This document shows, piece after piece, positions 49,461 through 61,658 of a DNA stretch of 64,000 nt. The stretch comes from Scleroderma bovista (lineage: Eukaryota; Basidiomycota; Agaricomycetes; Boletales; Sclerodermataceae): positions 80,849-144,848 of the forward strand of contig JAYMGJ010000048.1 in NCBI GenBank assembly GCA_037178675.1. The letters are read 5' to 3'. Positions within the stretch are counted from its first letter, which is position 1, and every line of letters starts with the position of its first letter. The position numbers were made by a program, and so were the translations under genes. A model generated the notes under the pieces. The model saw only the letters and a list, made by a program, of their open reading frames with translations, was not told where the DNA came from and searched no databases.

Positions 49461-49966
49461 ATGAGACCCTTGTTACTCTTCGCCTGCTTGGTGTTCCCAA
49501 CTCTCTCGCTTGCCCAGGTTTGTTACTCACTTTTCTCCTTTCTCCATCTTCACAGAACTTGCCTTTATTCTAGCAAGTAACAACCTCGTGGATCATAGGT
49601 ACCAACAGCCAAGCCAGTACTGTATCTACTCCCACAGTTATCACTCTCGGTCCTTCAAGCAGTGCTTCTGGGGGTTCAGCAACCCCCACTGGCAACAGCA
49701 GCACAACAATGACTGGTTCGGCTTCAGGCAACGCGACTTCCACCACCAGCAGCAAAGTAACGAGCAATCTACCGACCGCAGCCACGGACGTTCCGGGTAT
49801 CAATGGTGGTGGTCCTGGGGGAGGCGCACCTAGTCCTGGCGCCGCCGGACAGGGTGGTGTATATGGTCCCCCAGATGGCTATATTGCTGGTGCAGAGGCT
49901 CTCAGGGGTGCAGCGATACTTGGCGGTGTTGGATTCGCTGTGGGTGTGGTGTTGACTTTCGCATAG
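49461..49966 (+). CDS. Small secreted Ser/Thr-rich protein, probable GPI anchor
   Basis: Exon 1 is a signal peptide (MRPLLLFACLVFPTLSLAQ). An intron ending TTCTAG near 49575 leads to QVTTSWIIGTNSQAS. A Ser/Thr/Gly-rich stretch with N-x-S/T sites (GNSST, SGNATS) follows, then a Gly/Pro-rich segment and a C-terminal hydrophobic tail (AAILGGVGFAVGVVLTFA) typical of GPI attachment. No enzyme domain. About 140 residues. Such proteins are common, rapidly evolving cell-wall or surface components in mushrooms. Confidence 0.72.
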
Positions 49967-50207
49967 GGCGGTAGTTCAAGCGGTCAATGGCCTGTCGCGC
50001 TTTCCAGGTGACCTACCATCTTTTTGTTATCGAACGTCTATATCCCTGGGCTTCTGACGGACTAGTATAGCACGCACATTCATACGTATATTCTCCATCC
50101 ACATGACTTCCGTTCGTTTACGCTCTACATTTATTCTTAAGGACACTGGGACCTTTGACTCGGATAGCATGAATGTCACTAATCGGGTTGCTACCCAATA
50201 TTAGACT

Positions 50208-51640
50208 ATGTATCGTTTGCTTCTCAGATCCCATCTCGACTGTATCCGAATTTCTGCACATCCTACGCAGCGAATAGTTGGCGCTGGACAAATATCGAAG
50301 AAAAGAGGGATGGCGACCAAGGTCTGATCTCAGCCCTTGATTTGAATCCACTTGATAAGCCCATCCTTCATAGACGATAGGCACCCATAATGGCACTTTC
50401 CACTGTGACGAGGCTCTAGCTGTCTTTTTTCTGCGACACACGCCGACCTATCGAGATGCTGGTACGTACTCAACAATTTTGTCCTTCCTCACGTAGTGTA
50501 TGGAGCTCCCAGCCTTGCAACGCACCAGGGACCCTGCTGCCCTTGATAAGTGCGATATTGTCGTCGACGTAGGGTCTGTTTATGATCCCCAAAAGAATCG
50601 TTTCGACCACCATCAGCGTGGGTTCCAAGAGGTGTTTGGACATGGCTTTACGACCAAACTGTCGTCGGCGGGACTTATCTACAAGCATGTTATCATTTAT
50701 CATATCTGTGGATATACTGACGTTATTTATAGGCACTTTGGAAAGCAAGTCATCGCAAGTGAACTGAAGTTGGACGCCGAACATCCTCAGATCACTGTCC
50801 TGTGGCTCAAGTTGTACAGGGTATGTCTTACTAGCTGTATTTCCCTAGTCATGCATCACCTTCATCAGGAATTCATCGAAGCCATCGATGCCGTTGATAA
50901 TGGCATATCTCAGTACTCTGCTGAGGAAAAACCTAGATATCGTAGCCGAACCGATTTGTCGAGTAGGGTTGGCTGGCTCAATCCTGCTTGGAACGTCCCT
51001 GTGAATGCTCAGGCTGTCGACGTGCGTGGTACTTGCGGTACCAGAACTGTTTCTTTAACCATTCCACCAGTCGCTCTTCGTCAAGGCGTCACAACTTGCC
51101 GGAGAAGAATTCTTTGGCAGACTGAAATACTATGCACAGGCATGGCTACCTGCTCGGGATATAGTAGCAGCTAGCCTTTCGACACGCCACCAGGTGTACT
51201 CTAGTGGGGGAATACTACTTTTCGAACAATTCGTGCCGTGGAAGGTACAGTTACCCTGTCAAGTGGGCCACGTTCCTCTGATACCTTTGTCATAGGAACA
51301 CCTGTTTGAGCTTGAAGAAGAGCAGAGTATTTCCCGCGAAGCCCTACCATTGTACGTCATCTACCCTGACGAGTTCGGTGGGAATTGGCGCATCCAGGCA
51401 GTCCCCGTATCACCCGAAAGTTTTGAGAGCCGAAAAGCACTGCCTGAGGCATGGAGGGGCCTTCGAGATGACGAATTGTCTCGGGTAAGTGGTGTTGAAG
51501 GGTGCATTTTTGTGCATGCTTCGGGGTTTATAGGAGGTGAGGCAAAATGCTGTATGCACGTCATCATCTTACCTTGGTCCTTAGGAAATAAAACGAAAGA
51601 GGGAGCATTCAGACTTGCCACACTTGCTGTTACGATGTAA
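50208..51640 (+). CDS. MYG1: MYG1 3'-5' exoribonuclease (DHH-like)
   Basis: MYG1 processes RNA in mitochondria and nucleus/nucleolus in animals. The core begins after an intron as [22 protein letters not shown], with the His/Asp metal motif. It continues through [31 protein letters not shown] (DHH), [94 protein letters not shown] and [19 protein letters not shown]. It stops at 51640. The start at 50208 gives [19 protein letters not shown], an arginine-rich presequence; an in-frame Met at 50310 (MATK) would give a shorter form. Seven or so introns. Confidence 0.93.
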
Positions 51641-51959
51641 AGTTACCAATGATATCTGTGGAACCTATCACACGGGAATGTAAGTTCTGTGGTCAGATTA
51701 TTTCTTGCAGTACGCCGTATTGCATGGCAGAGCGATAACGGCGCCAACAACACGTGTCGCATTGCCAGATAGGGGCCCGGATACTCGAGGACCATTGTGG
51801 CACTCGCTTGGGTAAGAAACCTCGTGCCACTCGCATGTACTGGTGCTGTATCAATGGATAGCCTCCACACAATGCATCTGAACTGTTCTCTCAATTTCCT
51901 TCTTCTCGTGTCATTTCTGTGCGACCTCTGACTTTTCTTGGGCCTTGCTTCTTGACGAA
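51641..51959. other. Intergenic, tandem genes
   Basis: Spacer between MYG1 and the MARVEL-like gene, both on the plus strand. No exon or RNA gene seen; expected 3' region and promoter. Confidence 0.4.
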
Positions 51960-52600
51960 ATGCCATACATCAAGACCCATTATCATCCGTTCCTTTTCGC
52001 CCTCATTACCGTTTGCGCCATGGCAGAGCTGGGGCTCACTGCCTTCCTCATCAGTGATGGAAACGAGAGCAATAACTGGCCAAGCGGTCGGTACCACTCC
52101 GTGTGAGTATAGTGGATTGTAATTTGGGTACACTTTTCTGATGCCGCTGAAGGCTTATCCTCTTCGCATTCAATGCGGTATGGACAACATTGTTTGGGAC
52201 AGCGTATCTGTTGTGGATAGTTGATGGCGCCATACATTTCCTTGCAAGTATAGCGAGTTCTATCATCTGGCTGCTTGTTACCACGATCTTGTGGGTGAGT
52301 AATGTACCGCAAAAGAATGTCCTCGGCGTTCATATATTCTTTTAGGGTGCTGCCGCTGGCATAATGCATGGAACGAGATCGGGGGGTGACTGCGATTGGA
52401 TATCTACTACGTCTGAGTTCGTCGAAGGATGTTACCTACCCCAGGACCTGAGCAGCGTCTCCAAATGCAAGGAAGCCTTGAGCGTGGAGGCCATAGGGTG
52501 GGTGGAGTTCGGACTGTGTCTCCTCACTGTATTGGCAACTTGCATGTGGATGCGAACCAGTAAGAGAAGCTATGTGAGTGGTTATACCAGGCTAGCGTGA
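51960..52600 (+). CDS. MARVEL-like four-helix membrane protein
   Basis: Start MPYIKTHYHPFLFALITVCAM. Splicing CACTCCGT|gtgagt...ctgaag|GCTTA joins the outer loop (DGNESNNWPSGRYHSV) to LILFAFNAVWTTLFGTAYLLWIVDG, the typical second helix. A third helix (FLASIASSIIWLLVTTILWGAAAGIM), a Cys-containing outer loop (DWISTTSEFVEGCYLPQ...CKEALSVEAIGW) and a last helix (VEFGLCLLTVLATCMWM) follow. The pattern matches MARVEL-domain proteins common in Agaricomycetes. Function unknown; Nce102, an eisosome-associated MARVEL protein, is the best-known fungal relative by architecture. Three introns. Confidence 0.7.
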
Positions 52601-52824
52601 TTATGGGGTGTAATGTTTGTCTCTTTTATGTTCGGACAATCAGCAATCTAGTTTCTACGTATAGCTGAAGGGTTCTGGGACATTGGTTGGATGTGGATAT
52701 GATTTAGGTCTTATTTCACTCACTGTACTGACAATTCCTTACCGTGGGAGCCTGGTCAATAATGTATTTGATGTATCTCACACCAAGGACAGTACGTATG
52801 CTGCGTGGTTGTTGACTATCGGGG

Positions 52825-55009
52825 ATGTCGCACACCCACCAACTTCAGTTGCTCAATCGTGATTCATCCTGTGTCAATCTCGAAAACGCCGCTTGTAACG
52901 TCGATGATCTTGACTTGGCAAACTTCCCGACCGATACCAGCGAGAGCAATGCCTATGATGGTCGTGTTGCCCCCCGAATCGAAGCGTATGTCGTACGGTG
53001 GTTGGCTCTTCTGTGTGCTTGTTGCTTCGGGGTTGGAAGTCATTAGTGCGCATACCGTATTGGTTATGTCGTAGAAACAGCTCATCATAGTCCACAGTGC
53101 ATCTCACATGCTGGGACCATTGAAATCAAGACTCGCCCGAGAACTTGGGACATCCGACGTAGAATTCAGCCTATTGATTTCTGCTCTCAGTCTCAACGGC
53201 ACGTGGACTCCGCTCTTGGGTGGTGTCATGGCCAGTGTGTTGGGGACAACACTTACCAGTATTATCGCCACCGGAGTAGTCTTTGGTGGTGAGGATGGAT
53301 CCTGCTCTACACTTAATCTTATCTCACAACTCCTACAGGTCAGGCACTTGTTTTACTTGGGGACATGCAAGGCAGCGTTCGTCTGATGGTCTTCGGGCTC
53401 TTCGTATTTGGTCTTGGCACTAGTCCACTCTCTGTCGTACAGGAATCTATTATTGTACGATTTTTCAGCACTCACGGACTAGGTGTATCGATGGCTCTTG
53501 GCCTCGTGGCTAGCAAAGGCGCGTCGTTTGCAGCAGCGCGTACTTCATATCCCCTTGCTGCAAGGTTTGGACGGCATGCCCCATTTATTGCATCCACAGC
53601 CCTTACCGGCCTGTCATTTGCTATCAACCTCGTTTACTTATTTGTCTCAAAATGGTTTGTCCATGCGTCTGGGACGAGCCTGGAAGCGTCAGAGGCACAA
53701 AATGAAGCGAGACGGCGCGCTCCTCACAGCATCTCTGAAGCAAAAGCCCTTGAGAAAGTGGCAAGAAAGCACTATGTTAAATTGAGCGATGTTCTGACAC
53801 TTGGAGACGTATTTTGGGCGTAGGTTACTTCTTTCATCATAGTCACCAAAGTTGATGCAATGATTCATCGGAAGTTATATTGGCCTAAATATTCTCTGCG
53901 GGATGGTGTGGTCACCGTTTGCGCACCTTGCTACGTGAGCCCTCGCTGGTTATTTTTCGAGATTGTGTGTCAACCTATTTCAACTAGGAATATATTAGAA
54001 AGGCGCTACGAACTAGATGAAGCAGATGCCAGTCGCCAAGCATCATATCTCCTTGTCGGCAGTATGGCTCTGTACCCTGCAGTGAGACCAAATTATAATC
54101 CTCTTCCCCATGTCAAGATGATCCATCTTGAAACAGTGCGGCTACCTCGTGGATCGCCTCAAGCGTCCACAGGCTGTCTTACGGTTGTTTATGCTTTCAG
54201 CCGTGTTTACGATGATGTGTTATGCCTGGCTTTCGGCGCCACCACAATGGACAGGAACCCCCCTTCCTGGCATTCTTTCATATTCCTTTGGTGTTGGGTT
54301 TTCACCCTGTAAAGTCTTTGGATTGTGAGTTTAGTGTGTGCTAACTGCCATTCATCAGTGCTGCTGGTCATTATTGTGCCGGCTCTCGTGCCCCTGAAAT
54401 ATGTTTCGACTACTCTCGGTCTTCATAAGAGCGTGAGTGGCCTTGACATTCTCTTCACCCCCAACTCATCTTTCGCAGCTTGAACATACTGGCTCCACCA
54501 TCGTGCAGGTGCTCACTGGCATCTGGCTCGACAAGCGAGAGCCTTTATCAAAACAGCATGACGTTACTTCTGCCATCCAATACCTCCTGTTGACCTTCTT
54601 GCTACTAAGCATCTTGCAAATTCTTATGTTGATCGTCCTGGCTCGCCTTTATCGGAGTCGCTGGAAGGGCGATCGGGAAATGGGTATGGAAGATATCGCC
54701 GAGAGACCTCCGCCAGTATCAGAAGGATATACCCTTGTGGATCAAAACGAGCCTCAGATAGATCTCAATAGGCGGTCTTCGCTGACCATGGAAGAGGAAT
54801 CGTCGTTCATCCCATTGGCAGTGCTTACTGATGATCAGTCTGACCCACCAAATCCTTCCCACAAAGACCGCGAGATCCACCGAGGTCGCATCTTTGCTTG
54901 TACCTGTATAATTCTCATATGTTTTTGTTGGTTGTTGTTTCTGGGTACAGCATTGTTCCAATTGCGCTCCAAAGAGGACAGAGATGTACCCCACAAGAAT
55001 GTTGGTTAG
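52825..55009 (+). CDS. Major facilitator transporter, MFSD1-like
   Basis: Reads MSHTHQLQLLNRDSS, then a first helix region (VVRWLALLCACCFGVGSHYASHMLGPLKSRLARELG) restored by the intron AGTCATTA|gtgcgc...cacag|TGCATC. Repeated MFS helices follow: FSLLISALSLNGTWTPLLGGVMASVLG, MVFGLFVFGLGTSPLSVVQESIIVRFF, ALGLVASKGASFAAARTSYPLAARFG, then C-terminal six helices with YLVDRLKRPQAVLRLF and LLLVIIVPALVPLKYVSTTLGLHKS, and a cytosolic tail with acidic motifs. A final hydrophobic segment (IFACTCIILICFCWLLFLGTALF) is present. Human MFSD1 is a lysosomal dipeptide exporter; substrate here unknown. About nine introns. Converges on the next gene with 56 bp between stops. Confidence 0.82.
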
Positions 55010-55065
55010 TTCTACAGCTGCTCGTAATGATCTATTGGTTACACTTGTCGTTCGATGTAAGATGT

Positions 55066-56724
55066 TTAGGCATGCGTAAGCCAGTGGCCCTTCGTCTCCC
55101 CTACTTCCGTGTGATCGTCTGAAGAAACAGTCCAGGCACTGTCGTCAGATGAATCATCTGTCCAACGACTGAGGCTTTTATGATATGATGATGGTGAAGC
55201 TTCAACATCACGCGTATCAGAATAGCCAGGTAATGTCTGCCGCCATCGTTCGACCATACACCGGGTAGCAACCAAGTCTCGTGGTGGCACGTACGATACA
55301 GACGCATCCCCGGGGTTTCCTTTCTCAGAAGGAACAAAAGTTATAACTTCGGCAACACATGCTGACGATCCCGGTTCTGAAATTCATTAAGCCAAATGAC
55401 ATCGATGAAGCCTGAGGAGCTTTACCTTCACTTTTATTCGTCCAGCTGGACAAGGAATCTGGGATGGTGACTTGGTCATCGCCAGTGTCAGAAGGTGGAA
55501 TGACGATATTGCCCATGACATAGCCCACTGGTTCCGGGACCTGTTGAAATCAAAGATGTTAGTGAATATGTGTATCTTCAGAAGAAACTCTGCGTGTACA
55601 TGTGGAGCAGCATATCCATCCTCGACAGCGAGCGCAGAAGCGAGCCAGTAGAGAATAGCCTGTAATACTGTAGGATTGCGTGATTGGGCATCTACTGGAG
55701 GAGAAACAAAGGCGTTTGTATAACCTATGGCTTCTCTCAGTTCGATCCGTGTAAGTATAGAATCTCCGAATTACCTCTCGAAAATACACCAAAAACCCAT
55801 TGCTGATATGAGGTTACTATGAAGTATACCGACTGTCGGCGAACAGATATATCCCAGAGCTGGTCTATGGTGAATACCAAACCTTCGTGCCAGGTACAGT
55901 TAAAGTACCTTTGCCCAGAGACGCTCTTTAGCACGCAGAGGCACATTATCCACCGGAAGCTAACAGAATTCAAATGGAATCCCAAATAACAGATGCTTGT
56001 ACTTACAGATTTCAACTCGGTAAACTGCCACATGTCTTCATGAGAAAGTATCCAAGGCGGCTGGCACGCCACGACGACTGAATTGAGACCAATCTCTAAT
56101 GATGCCAATTTGCGGGTATCTGTGAAGTAGAATTCCTTAAATATTTCCTGATCGTTGTTTCCCGTGATATCAGATGTGAAACCCCAGTCCTTGGTTTGGG
56201 GGAACATGATGTGAAGTACGCGCTGGACGGTTTGCAAGGGCAAATGATCGACCCACGACGCCAAGCTTGACATGGAACTGTTAGAAAATATCGAATACAT
56301 CCTTCCATAATCACATTTACCGCGTGCAATCTGTGACAGGAGGTGGCAAAGCTGTACCGATCTTGAATTTTCGCGCCGAAGGAACTGTCAGGACCTCGCC
56401 TGTATCACGATCTTCATGTTGGAAGCTAACAGACTTCTTGAGGACGTTCTCTTTGATCCCTTGAAAGAATATAACCCGGTGAGCACTGACGTCTGCAACG
56501 GTCAGTATTGGGTTCTCACAATCATTGAGCATCTCATCGAACGATGCACCCAAGTAGTGAATGCCAGTCAAGTGTCTGCACTTCTTGAATCGTGTGGACA
56601 GGGTATTGCAGTGACCCTTGTGCCCCGTGGGTGGCAAGCTTGGAGCGTCCTTTCCATACTTTATACCGGGGAGGATAGCATCTCTGAGGTATGCCTGAAG
56701 ATCGTCCGACCTGTGCCATATCAT
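55066..56724 (-). CDS. Mushroom orphan-family protein, unknown function
   Basis: No named domain. Reading from about 56724: WHRSDDLQAYLRDAILPGIKYG, GHKGHCNTLSTRFKKCRHLTGIHYLG, ISFDEM-like ASFDEMLNDCENPILTVADVS, then SLEIGLNSVVVACQPPWILSHEDM, the block RRQSVYFIVTSYQQWVFGVFSRG, IGYTNAFVSPPVDAQSRNPTVLQAILYW, VPEPVGYVMGNIVIPP, EPGSSACVAEVITFVPSEK and an acidic Ser/Asp C-terminus ending at 55066. The YFIVTSY..WVFG...S followed by PT(V)LQAILYW pattern recalls large uncharacterised Agaricomycete families. Around eight introns join well. The first exon is unsettled: MASNSYGRPYDSSF about 60 bp upstream may be the true start. Confidence 0.6.
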
Positions 56725-57122
56725 GATGAGAGCGAGAGGGGATGCAAGAAAAAGATAAATGAAGAATCATAAGGCCGTCCATATGAATTGCTGGCCATAG
56801 CGACACTAAATACAAGACTGAATACAAGACTTACTTCAAGAACCTGGCAAACGACGATGTCCTAATGCGGCCATCGGCAGAATCCGATTTCTCGGCAACT
56901 TCCGGCAAAGTGAGTCCACTGCACTTTCCTTGCTCGTCATCGCCGCCGTCGCCATCGCGTCAAATCCCTTCAAGAGGTACGTTGTCGCGCGTTGATTACA
57001 TCTGGGGACATTGGATGGATATGTGGTGTCCTGTGGAGTTTCTCCGACAATCGTTGGCGGATGGATGCATCTGCGGTCTATTCGATGTGTGGTAGCTGAC
57101 TCTTCTCCTTCCAGCCAGCAAG
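56725..57122. promoter_or_regulatory. Divergent promoter region, orphan gene / eL15
   Basis: Holds the start region of the minus-strand orphan gene and the promoter/leader of eL15. A short exon-like stretch with a GTGAGT donor at about 56907 on the plus strand may be the eL15 leader exon. No RNA gene found. Confidence 0.35.
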
Positions 57123-57938
57123 ATGGGCGCATACAAGTATGTTACCGAGTTGTACAAGAAGAAGCAATCGGACGTGTTGCGATTCCTCCTCCGCGTTCGG
57201 TATGTGAGCAACGATTCTCGACTATTTATCTTTCCTGATTCCCGTGTAGGTGCTGGGAGTACCGTCAATTGAATGTCATCCACCGAGCATCCCGGCCGTC
57301 TCGCCCGGACAAGGCCCGCCGCCTGGGTTACAAGGCCAAGCAGGGCTACGTTGTCTATCGCGTTCGAGTCAGGCGTGGCAACCGCAAGAAGCCGGTACCA
57401 AAAGGCAAGTATTCGGAATGAAGACATTCTCTGAAGCCAGCAATGAGTATGGTCTTCAGGTGCTACCTATGGAAAGCCCGTCCGTCAAGGTGTCAACCAA
57501 CTCAAGTTCCAGCGCAGTTTGAGGAGTGTCGCAGAAGAGCGTGTCGGCAGGCGCTGCAGCAACTTGCGGGTCGTGAACTCTTACTGGCTGAACCAAGATG
57601 GTGTTTACAAGTACTACGAGGTTATTCTCGTTGACCCCAATCACAAAGCAGTGAGTGCCTCATATTGCGTCGTGTGACGCCCTTTACTAGAAATACCTAG
57701 ATTCGTCGGGATCCCCGCATCAACTGGATCACAAAGCCAGTACACAAGCGGCGCGAGGCGCGAGGCCTTACCAGCACGGGCAAAAAGGTTTGTGCACTGC
57801 AGCCACCTCATCTGGACATTTATACCCACTTGTTTTCCCCAGAATCGTGGATTGGGCAAGGGTCACCGCCACAATCACGCTCCGCAACGCTCCACCTGGA
57901 AAAAACACAACACACTCAGTCTTCGTCGTTACCGATGA
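57123..57938 (+). CDS. RPL15: 60S ribosomal protein eL15
   Basis: Begins [21 protein letters not shown]; an intron (GTTCG|gtatgt...tgtag|GTGC) then [42 protein letters not shown]. After another intron comes [70 protein letters not shown]. The last exon [20 protein letters not shown] ends LSLRRYR at 57938. Complete, about 200 residues as in other eukaryotes. Four introns. Confidence 0.96.
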
Positions 57939-58288
57939 TTTCAGAGAAATCGCGGCAAGCGTTATGCCTTGTTTACCACGTATTGCATTGTACATCTCCA
58001 TGTTTGCTATGGTTGTATGTCGCCTCGATCGATAAAAGACACCATGAATCCATCTTACATATAATTTGGTCTAACGGGTGTGACGAATGATTTGCTATGC
58101 TTTACCTCGTGTGAGCCGCGTGTCTGCCACTTACCTAGTACACACACCGAGCCGCAGCACTTGGACCGCACGCTGGGAGGTGTTGGAGAGAGTATTTAGG
58201 CTTGAACGGCCTTCGGAGCTGCCCACGTCAAAGCTTTGCTCCATCAACCAAGCTCAGTCATTATCCCACTGAACAAACCTGGCTTTAA
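57939..58288. other. Intergenic, tandem genes
   Basis: Spacer between eL15 and the GH16 gene on the plus strand. No exon or RNA gene recognised. Confidence 0.4.
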
Positions 58289-60074
58289 ATGGCCTTGCAG
58301 AAGCACAGGCCTTGGATATTCTGGCTATTACATGTCTTCGCAATAACATGTGGGACCCTCGCCGAAAGCACGAATGTGATATGGGTGATTCAAGACACCT
58401 ATGAGGGCGAGACGTTTTTCGAGTCCGTCACTGTCCAGTATCTTATACACGGTGCTGCTGGCTGACGAGCGATCGTTTCTTCAAGCACTTTTGATTTTTA
58501 CACGGGTGCGGATCCGACAAAGTTCGACCATTCAGTCTCCTACTTGTTGCAGGCTGAAATCTGACTGTCATGCTTCCAGTGGTTTGGTGACGTGAGTTCG
58601 GTTGGTCACATTAACTCGAGTAAACTTCCAACGAATGTCCAGGTTCGTCGACAAGCAGACGGCCTTTAACACTAGTCTGGCGTATGTCACGCCGCAGAAT
58701 AAGGTTATCATGCATGGTGATAATACCACCTGGCTGCCTTCCGGGACCAATCGCAAGAGGTAACTCTTTGGCACGATAGAGACACGATGGTCCTCACCGA
58801 GCATTTGCAGTGTTCGCATATCGAGTCAAGCAATATACAACACAGGTCTGTTTGTACTAGACCTTGATATGGCACCATGGGGATGTGGTCAGTGTGTTTT
58901 GTGCCTACTTGGTTGATTCTACATGACGTTTTATACTTTAGGCGTCTGGCCAGCGTTCTGGTATGTACAGTCGGTTCAGCATGTTCCCAGATGATTGCAA
59001 TACCGACCAATCGAAAAGGACTGTTGGCAGTGGAACATGGCCCGGGGTGTGTATCCTCTCATTCCCCAGAATATGCTAAAGCTTCTCCTGAAGAACGGCG
59101 AAATAGACATTATCGAAGGTGTACATGACAACGAGCACAATCAAGTTACATGGCATACAGCACCAGGCATGTCTCTTGCATGGTCTCGATTTCCTGTGCC
59201 ATGCTGACTAAAAGACAAGGTTGCAACTTGACAGCCACAACTAACTTTACGGGTACCATAGTTGTGAGTGTACGTTCGGGTGCCGCATTAATCCCACTCA
59301 TCCTCCGTCATAGCAAACCAACGGCGTTGATAACCTTCAGTGCAACGCTTTAATAAACAACAACGCTGGCTGTGGGATTACCGAGTGGAGCCGTGCGTCT
59401 TATGGCCCGTACTTTGATTCCCAAGGTGGAGGTGTGTTTGCAATGAAATGGGACAACAACGGAATTGCTGCCTGTCTGTATTCCATTCCTTCCTTGGAGT
59501 TAGTGCACTTAACCCCTTCAGGGTCTTTCTATCGTGCTGCGATACCCGAAAACATAGCACAAGGTTTGCCTGACCCCTCCACTTGGGGAGAACCTGTTGC
59601 GGCGCTGGCGCCGACGTCATGCAACATCAGCCAATTCTTTGCGAACCATTCTATCGTTTTCGGTGAGTTATCTTGCACTTTTTTTTTTCGTTGCTAGGAA
59701 GTGAACATGTCATAGATATCACATTTTGCGGTAAGGCAGTCGTTGATTTTACTAAGATATACCTATACCTGGCTTTCAGGTGATTGGGCTGGTAACTCAT
59801 ATGCGACATCCGGTTGCCCAGGAACGTGCGAGGAGAGATTGATGGACCCTTCTAACTTTGTGGTGAGTGTGCCACCCGCAACTTTTGTTCCAGTGACCGT
59901 ATATACGAATTGTAGAATGCATCATGGATCATCAATTCTCTCAAGGTCTATAAATCGGCGACAATATCATCCGGTTCTTCCAGTGCAGTTTCTGCGCGCT
60001 ATGTCCCGCTACCAACGTGGATTACCATCTTCTCAATATTTACATTTGCTTTTGGCTTGTTCTGCTTCCCATGA
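58289..60074 (+). CDS. Secreted GH16 glycoside hydrolase (beta-glucanase type), probable GPI anchor
   Basis: Start MALQKHRPWIFWLLHVFAITCGTLAE is a signal peptide. After introns: TYEGETFFE, FDFYTGADPTNGLVTYV, LGVDNTTW-like VMGVDNTTWLPSGTNRKSVRI, LFVLDLDMAPWGCGVWPAFW and the GH16 catalytic motif GEIDIIEGV (ExDxxE, about 59098-59121). Next come NQVTWHTAPGCNL, NAGCGITEWSRASYGPYFDSQGGGVFAMKWD, GLPDPSTWGEPVAAL, FFANHSIVFDITFCGDWAGN and CEERLMDPSNFV. The C-terminus has a Ser-rich segment and hydrophobic tail (WITIFSIFTFAFGLFCF) suited to GPI attachment, stop at 60074. Such basidiomycete GH16 proteins remodel cell-wall beta-1,3/1,6-glucan. Around ten introns. Confidence 0.85.
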
Positions 60075-60778
60075 TATCCATCGCTACGACTTGCTGACTT
60101 GTTATACCTTCTCTGGAAGAGGACATTGTAGGTATTCTTATGGATATATACAAGTAATGAAATGTTCAGACGTGATGACTTCTCTTTTTTTTTGACTTTG
60201 GTCTTTCTAGGGATGACTGGCATTAATAGCATTCAATGGCAGTGAACCCGCAGTCGAAACAGCGGTATCTCCCGACCCTGCCAGGTAGATTAAGTTACAA
60301 CCTCATTTATGAATAGTTGAATAAGGCCGCGCACGTAGTCCTCACTGCATTCACAGTCTGAAATCTGTGCGCTGTGTCACAAATTCGGGCCTCGATGTGT
60401 ATAGAGAAAGGGTCAATACCTAAGAGAGAACTCTATCATACACTCCAGGGAAATCCGCCATCTTGAAGTTGCAATAGGTGACTAGCTTGCCCTCATCAAT
60501 AAAATTAGACCCACAACCAGATAACTCTCCAACTGCCCCGCCACCGAGAGGTCATCAGGGGGGTGTACATGCTGATCTTGGAACACCTGCCACTGATCTC
60601 CGTTCGAAATGCACTATGTATGTAATGTAGACGGGTTAGAGAATTGTCTCGTTACCCGTGGCTGTGCACGGCTTTTGCCGAAGGGAGCTTGTGGCCCAGT
60701 CTGTTACCAACCCAAACACCCCGTCAAACCCATCGGGTCGCAAAACCTCGTCAAGGCAGAGACTCGACCACAAAAATC
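60075..60778. promoter_or_regulatory. Intergenic region with eS24 promoter
   Basis: No convincing exon in the left part. The right end must contain the leader of eS24, because its start codon at 60779 is immediately followed by an intron. No RNA gene found. Confidence 0.4.
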
Positions 60779-61421
60779 ATGGTGAGTATGGCCCGTTACC
60801 TGCCGACATCTTCATATCTCGTGGAATTGCAAAAAACTATGCTCGAACGAGGCTGGATGGCGTCATGGCGATCAGGATGTGCTAGAACCGCTTGCTCAAT
60901 CTTCATCAGGATCCCTCAGCACCTATAACACTACGCACCCGCAAGTTCATCACGAACCGTCTCTTGGCCCGCCGCCAGTTTGTCCTGGACGTTCTCCACC
61001 CGTCTCGCCCAAATGTGTCCAAGGATGAGCTCTCTGAAAAGCTAGCCGCCATGTACAAGACGGACAAGGCTCGCGTCGTGCTTTTCGGTTTCCGGACGCA
61101 CTTTGGTGGTGGAAAGAGTACCGGTTTCGGCCTTGTTTACGACGATGAGGCATCGCAGAGAAAGTTTGAACCCAAGTACCGCCTGGTTCGGGTGCGTACC
61201 TTATTTTAAAAGTGTGCTCACAAGTTCAAACTCGCCGTCGCAGAGTGGGCTGCAGCCCAAAGTTGAGAGGCCATCTCGTAAACTACGACACGAAAGGAAG
61301 AACCGTGCCAAGAAGGTCGGTCTACATTCCACTCTATTTAATTTTGCTAACTCTTCGTGGTCATCAGCTCCGTGGAACCAAAAAGGTCAAGGCAGCGGAG
61401 CCCCCGAAGAAGGGCAAGTAA
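60779..61421 (+). CDS. RPS24: 40S ribosomal protein eS24
   Basis: The start codon ATG (60779-60781) is the whole coding part of the first exon. The intron gtgagt...ttcatcag (60782 to about 60908) then leads to [74 protein letters not shown] and [10 protein letters not shown] follow; two further introns lead to [24 protein letters not shown] and [17 protein letters not shown], stop at 61421. Family length (about 135 residues) fits. The same ATG-only first exon is known in animal RPS24 genes. Confidence 0.95.
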
Positions 61422-61658
61422 ATGGTGTGGGCAGAGTTGCATCGTTTCTCTCTTCCTCGTCCTATCGCATATATTGCAAATGGCGAAGCTGTATCTATGG
61501 CATATGTCATTTTATCCCCTAGCATGCACATGAACTCCATGCATATGCACACAGCCCCTTATTACTTCACGCGAGCTAAGTGTATTACAATGTCAGATGG
61601 GATAGGTGGGTATCATACGAGAAGACCAGCACTAGTGTCAAATGTGAGGAGCGACAAA

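Noticed and set aside
57380..57465. Intronic box C/D snoRNA in eL15 or eS24 introns
   Set aside because: I looked for paired RTGATGA and CTGA boxes with closing stems and found no convincing set.
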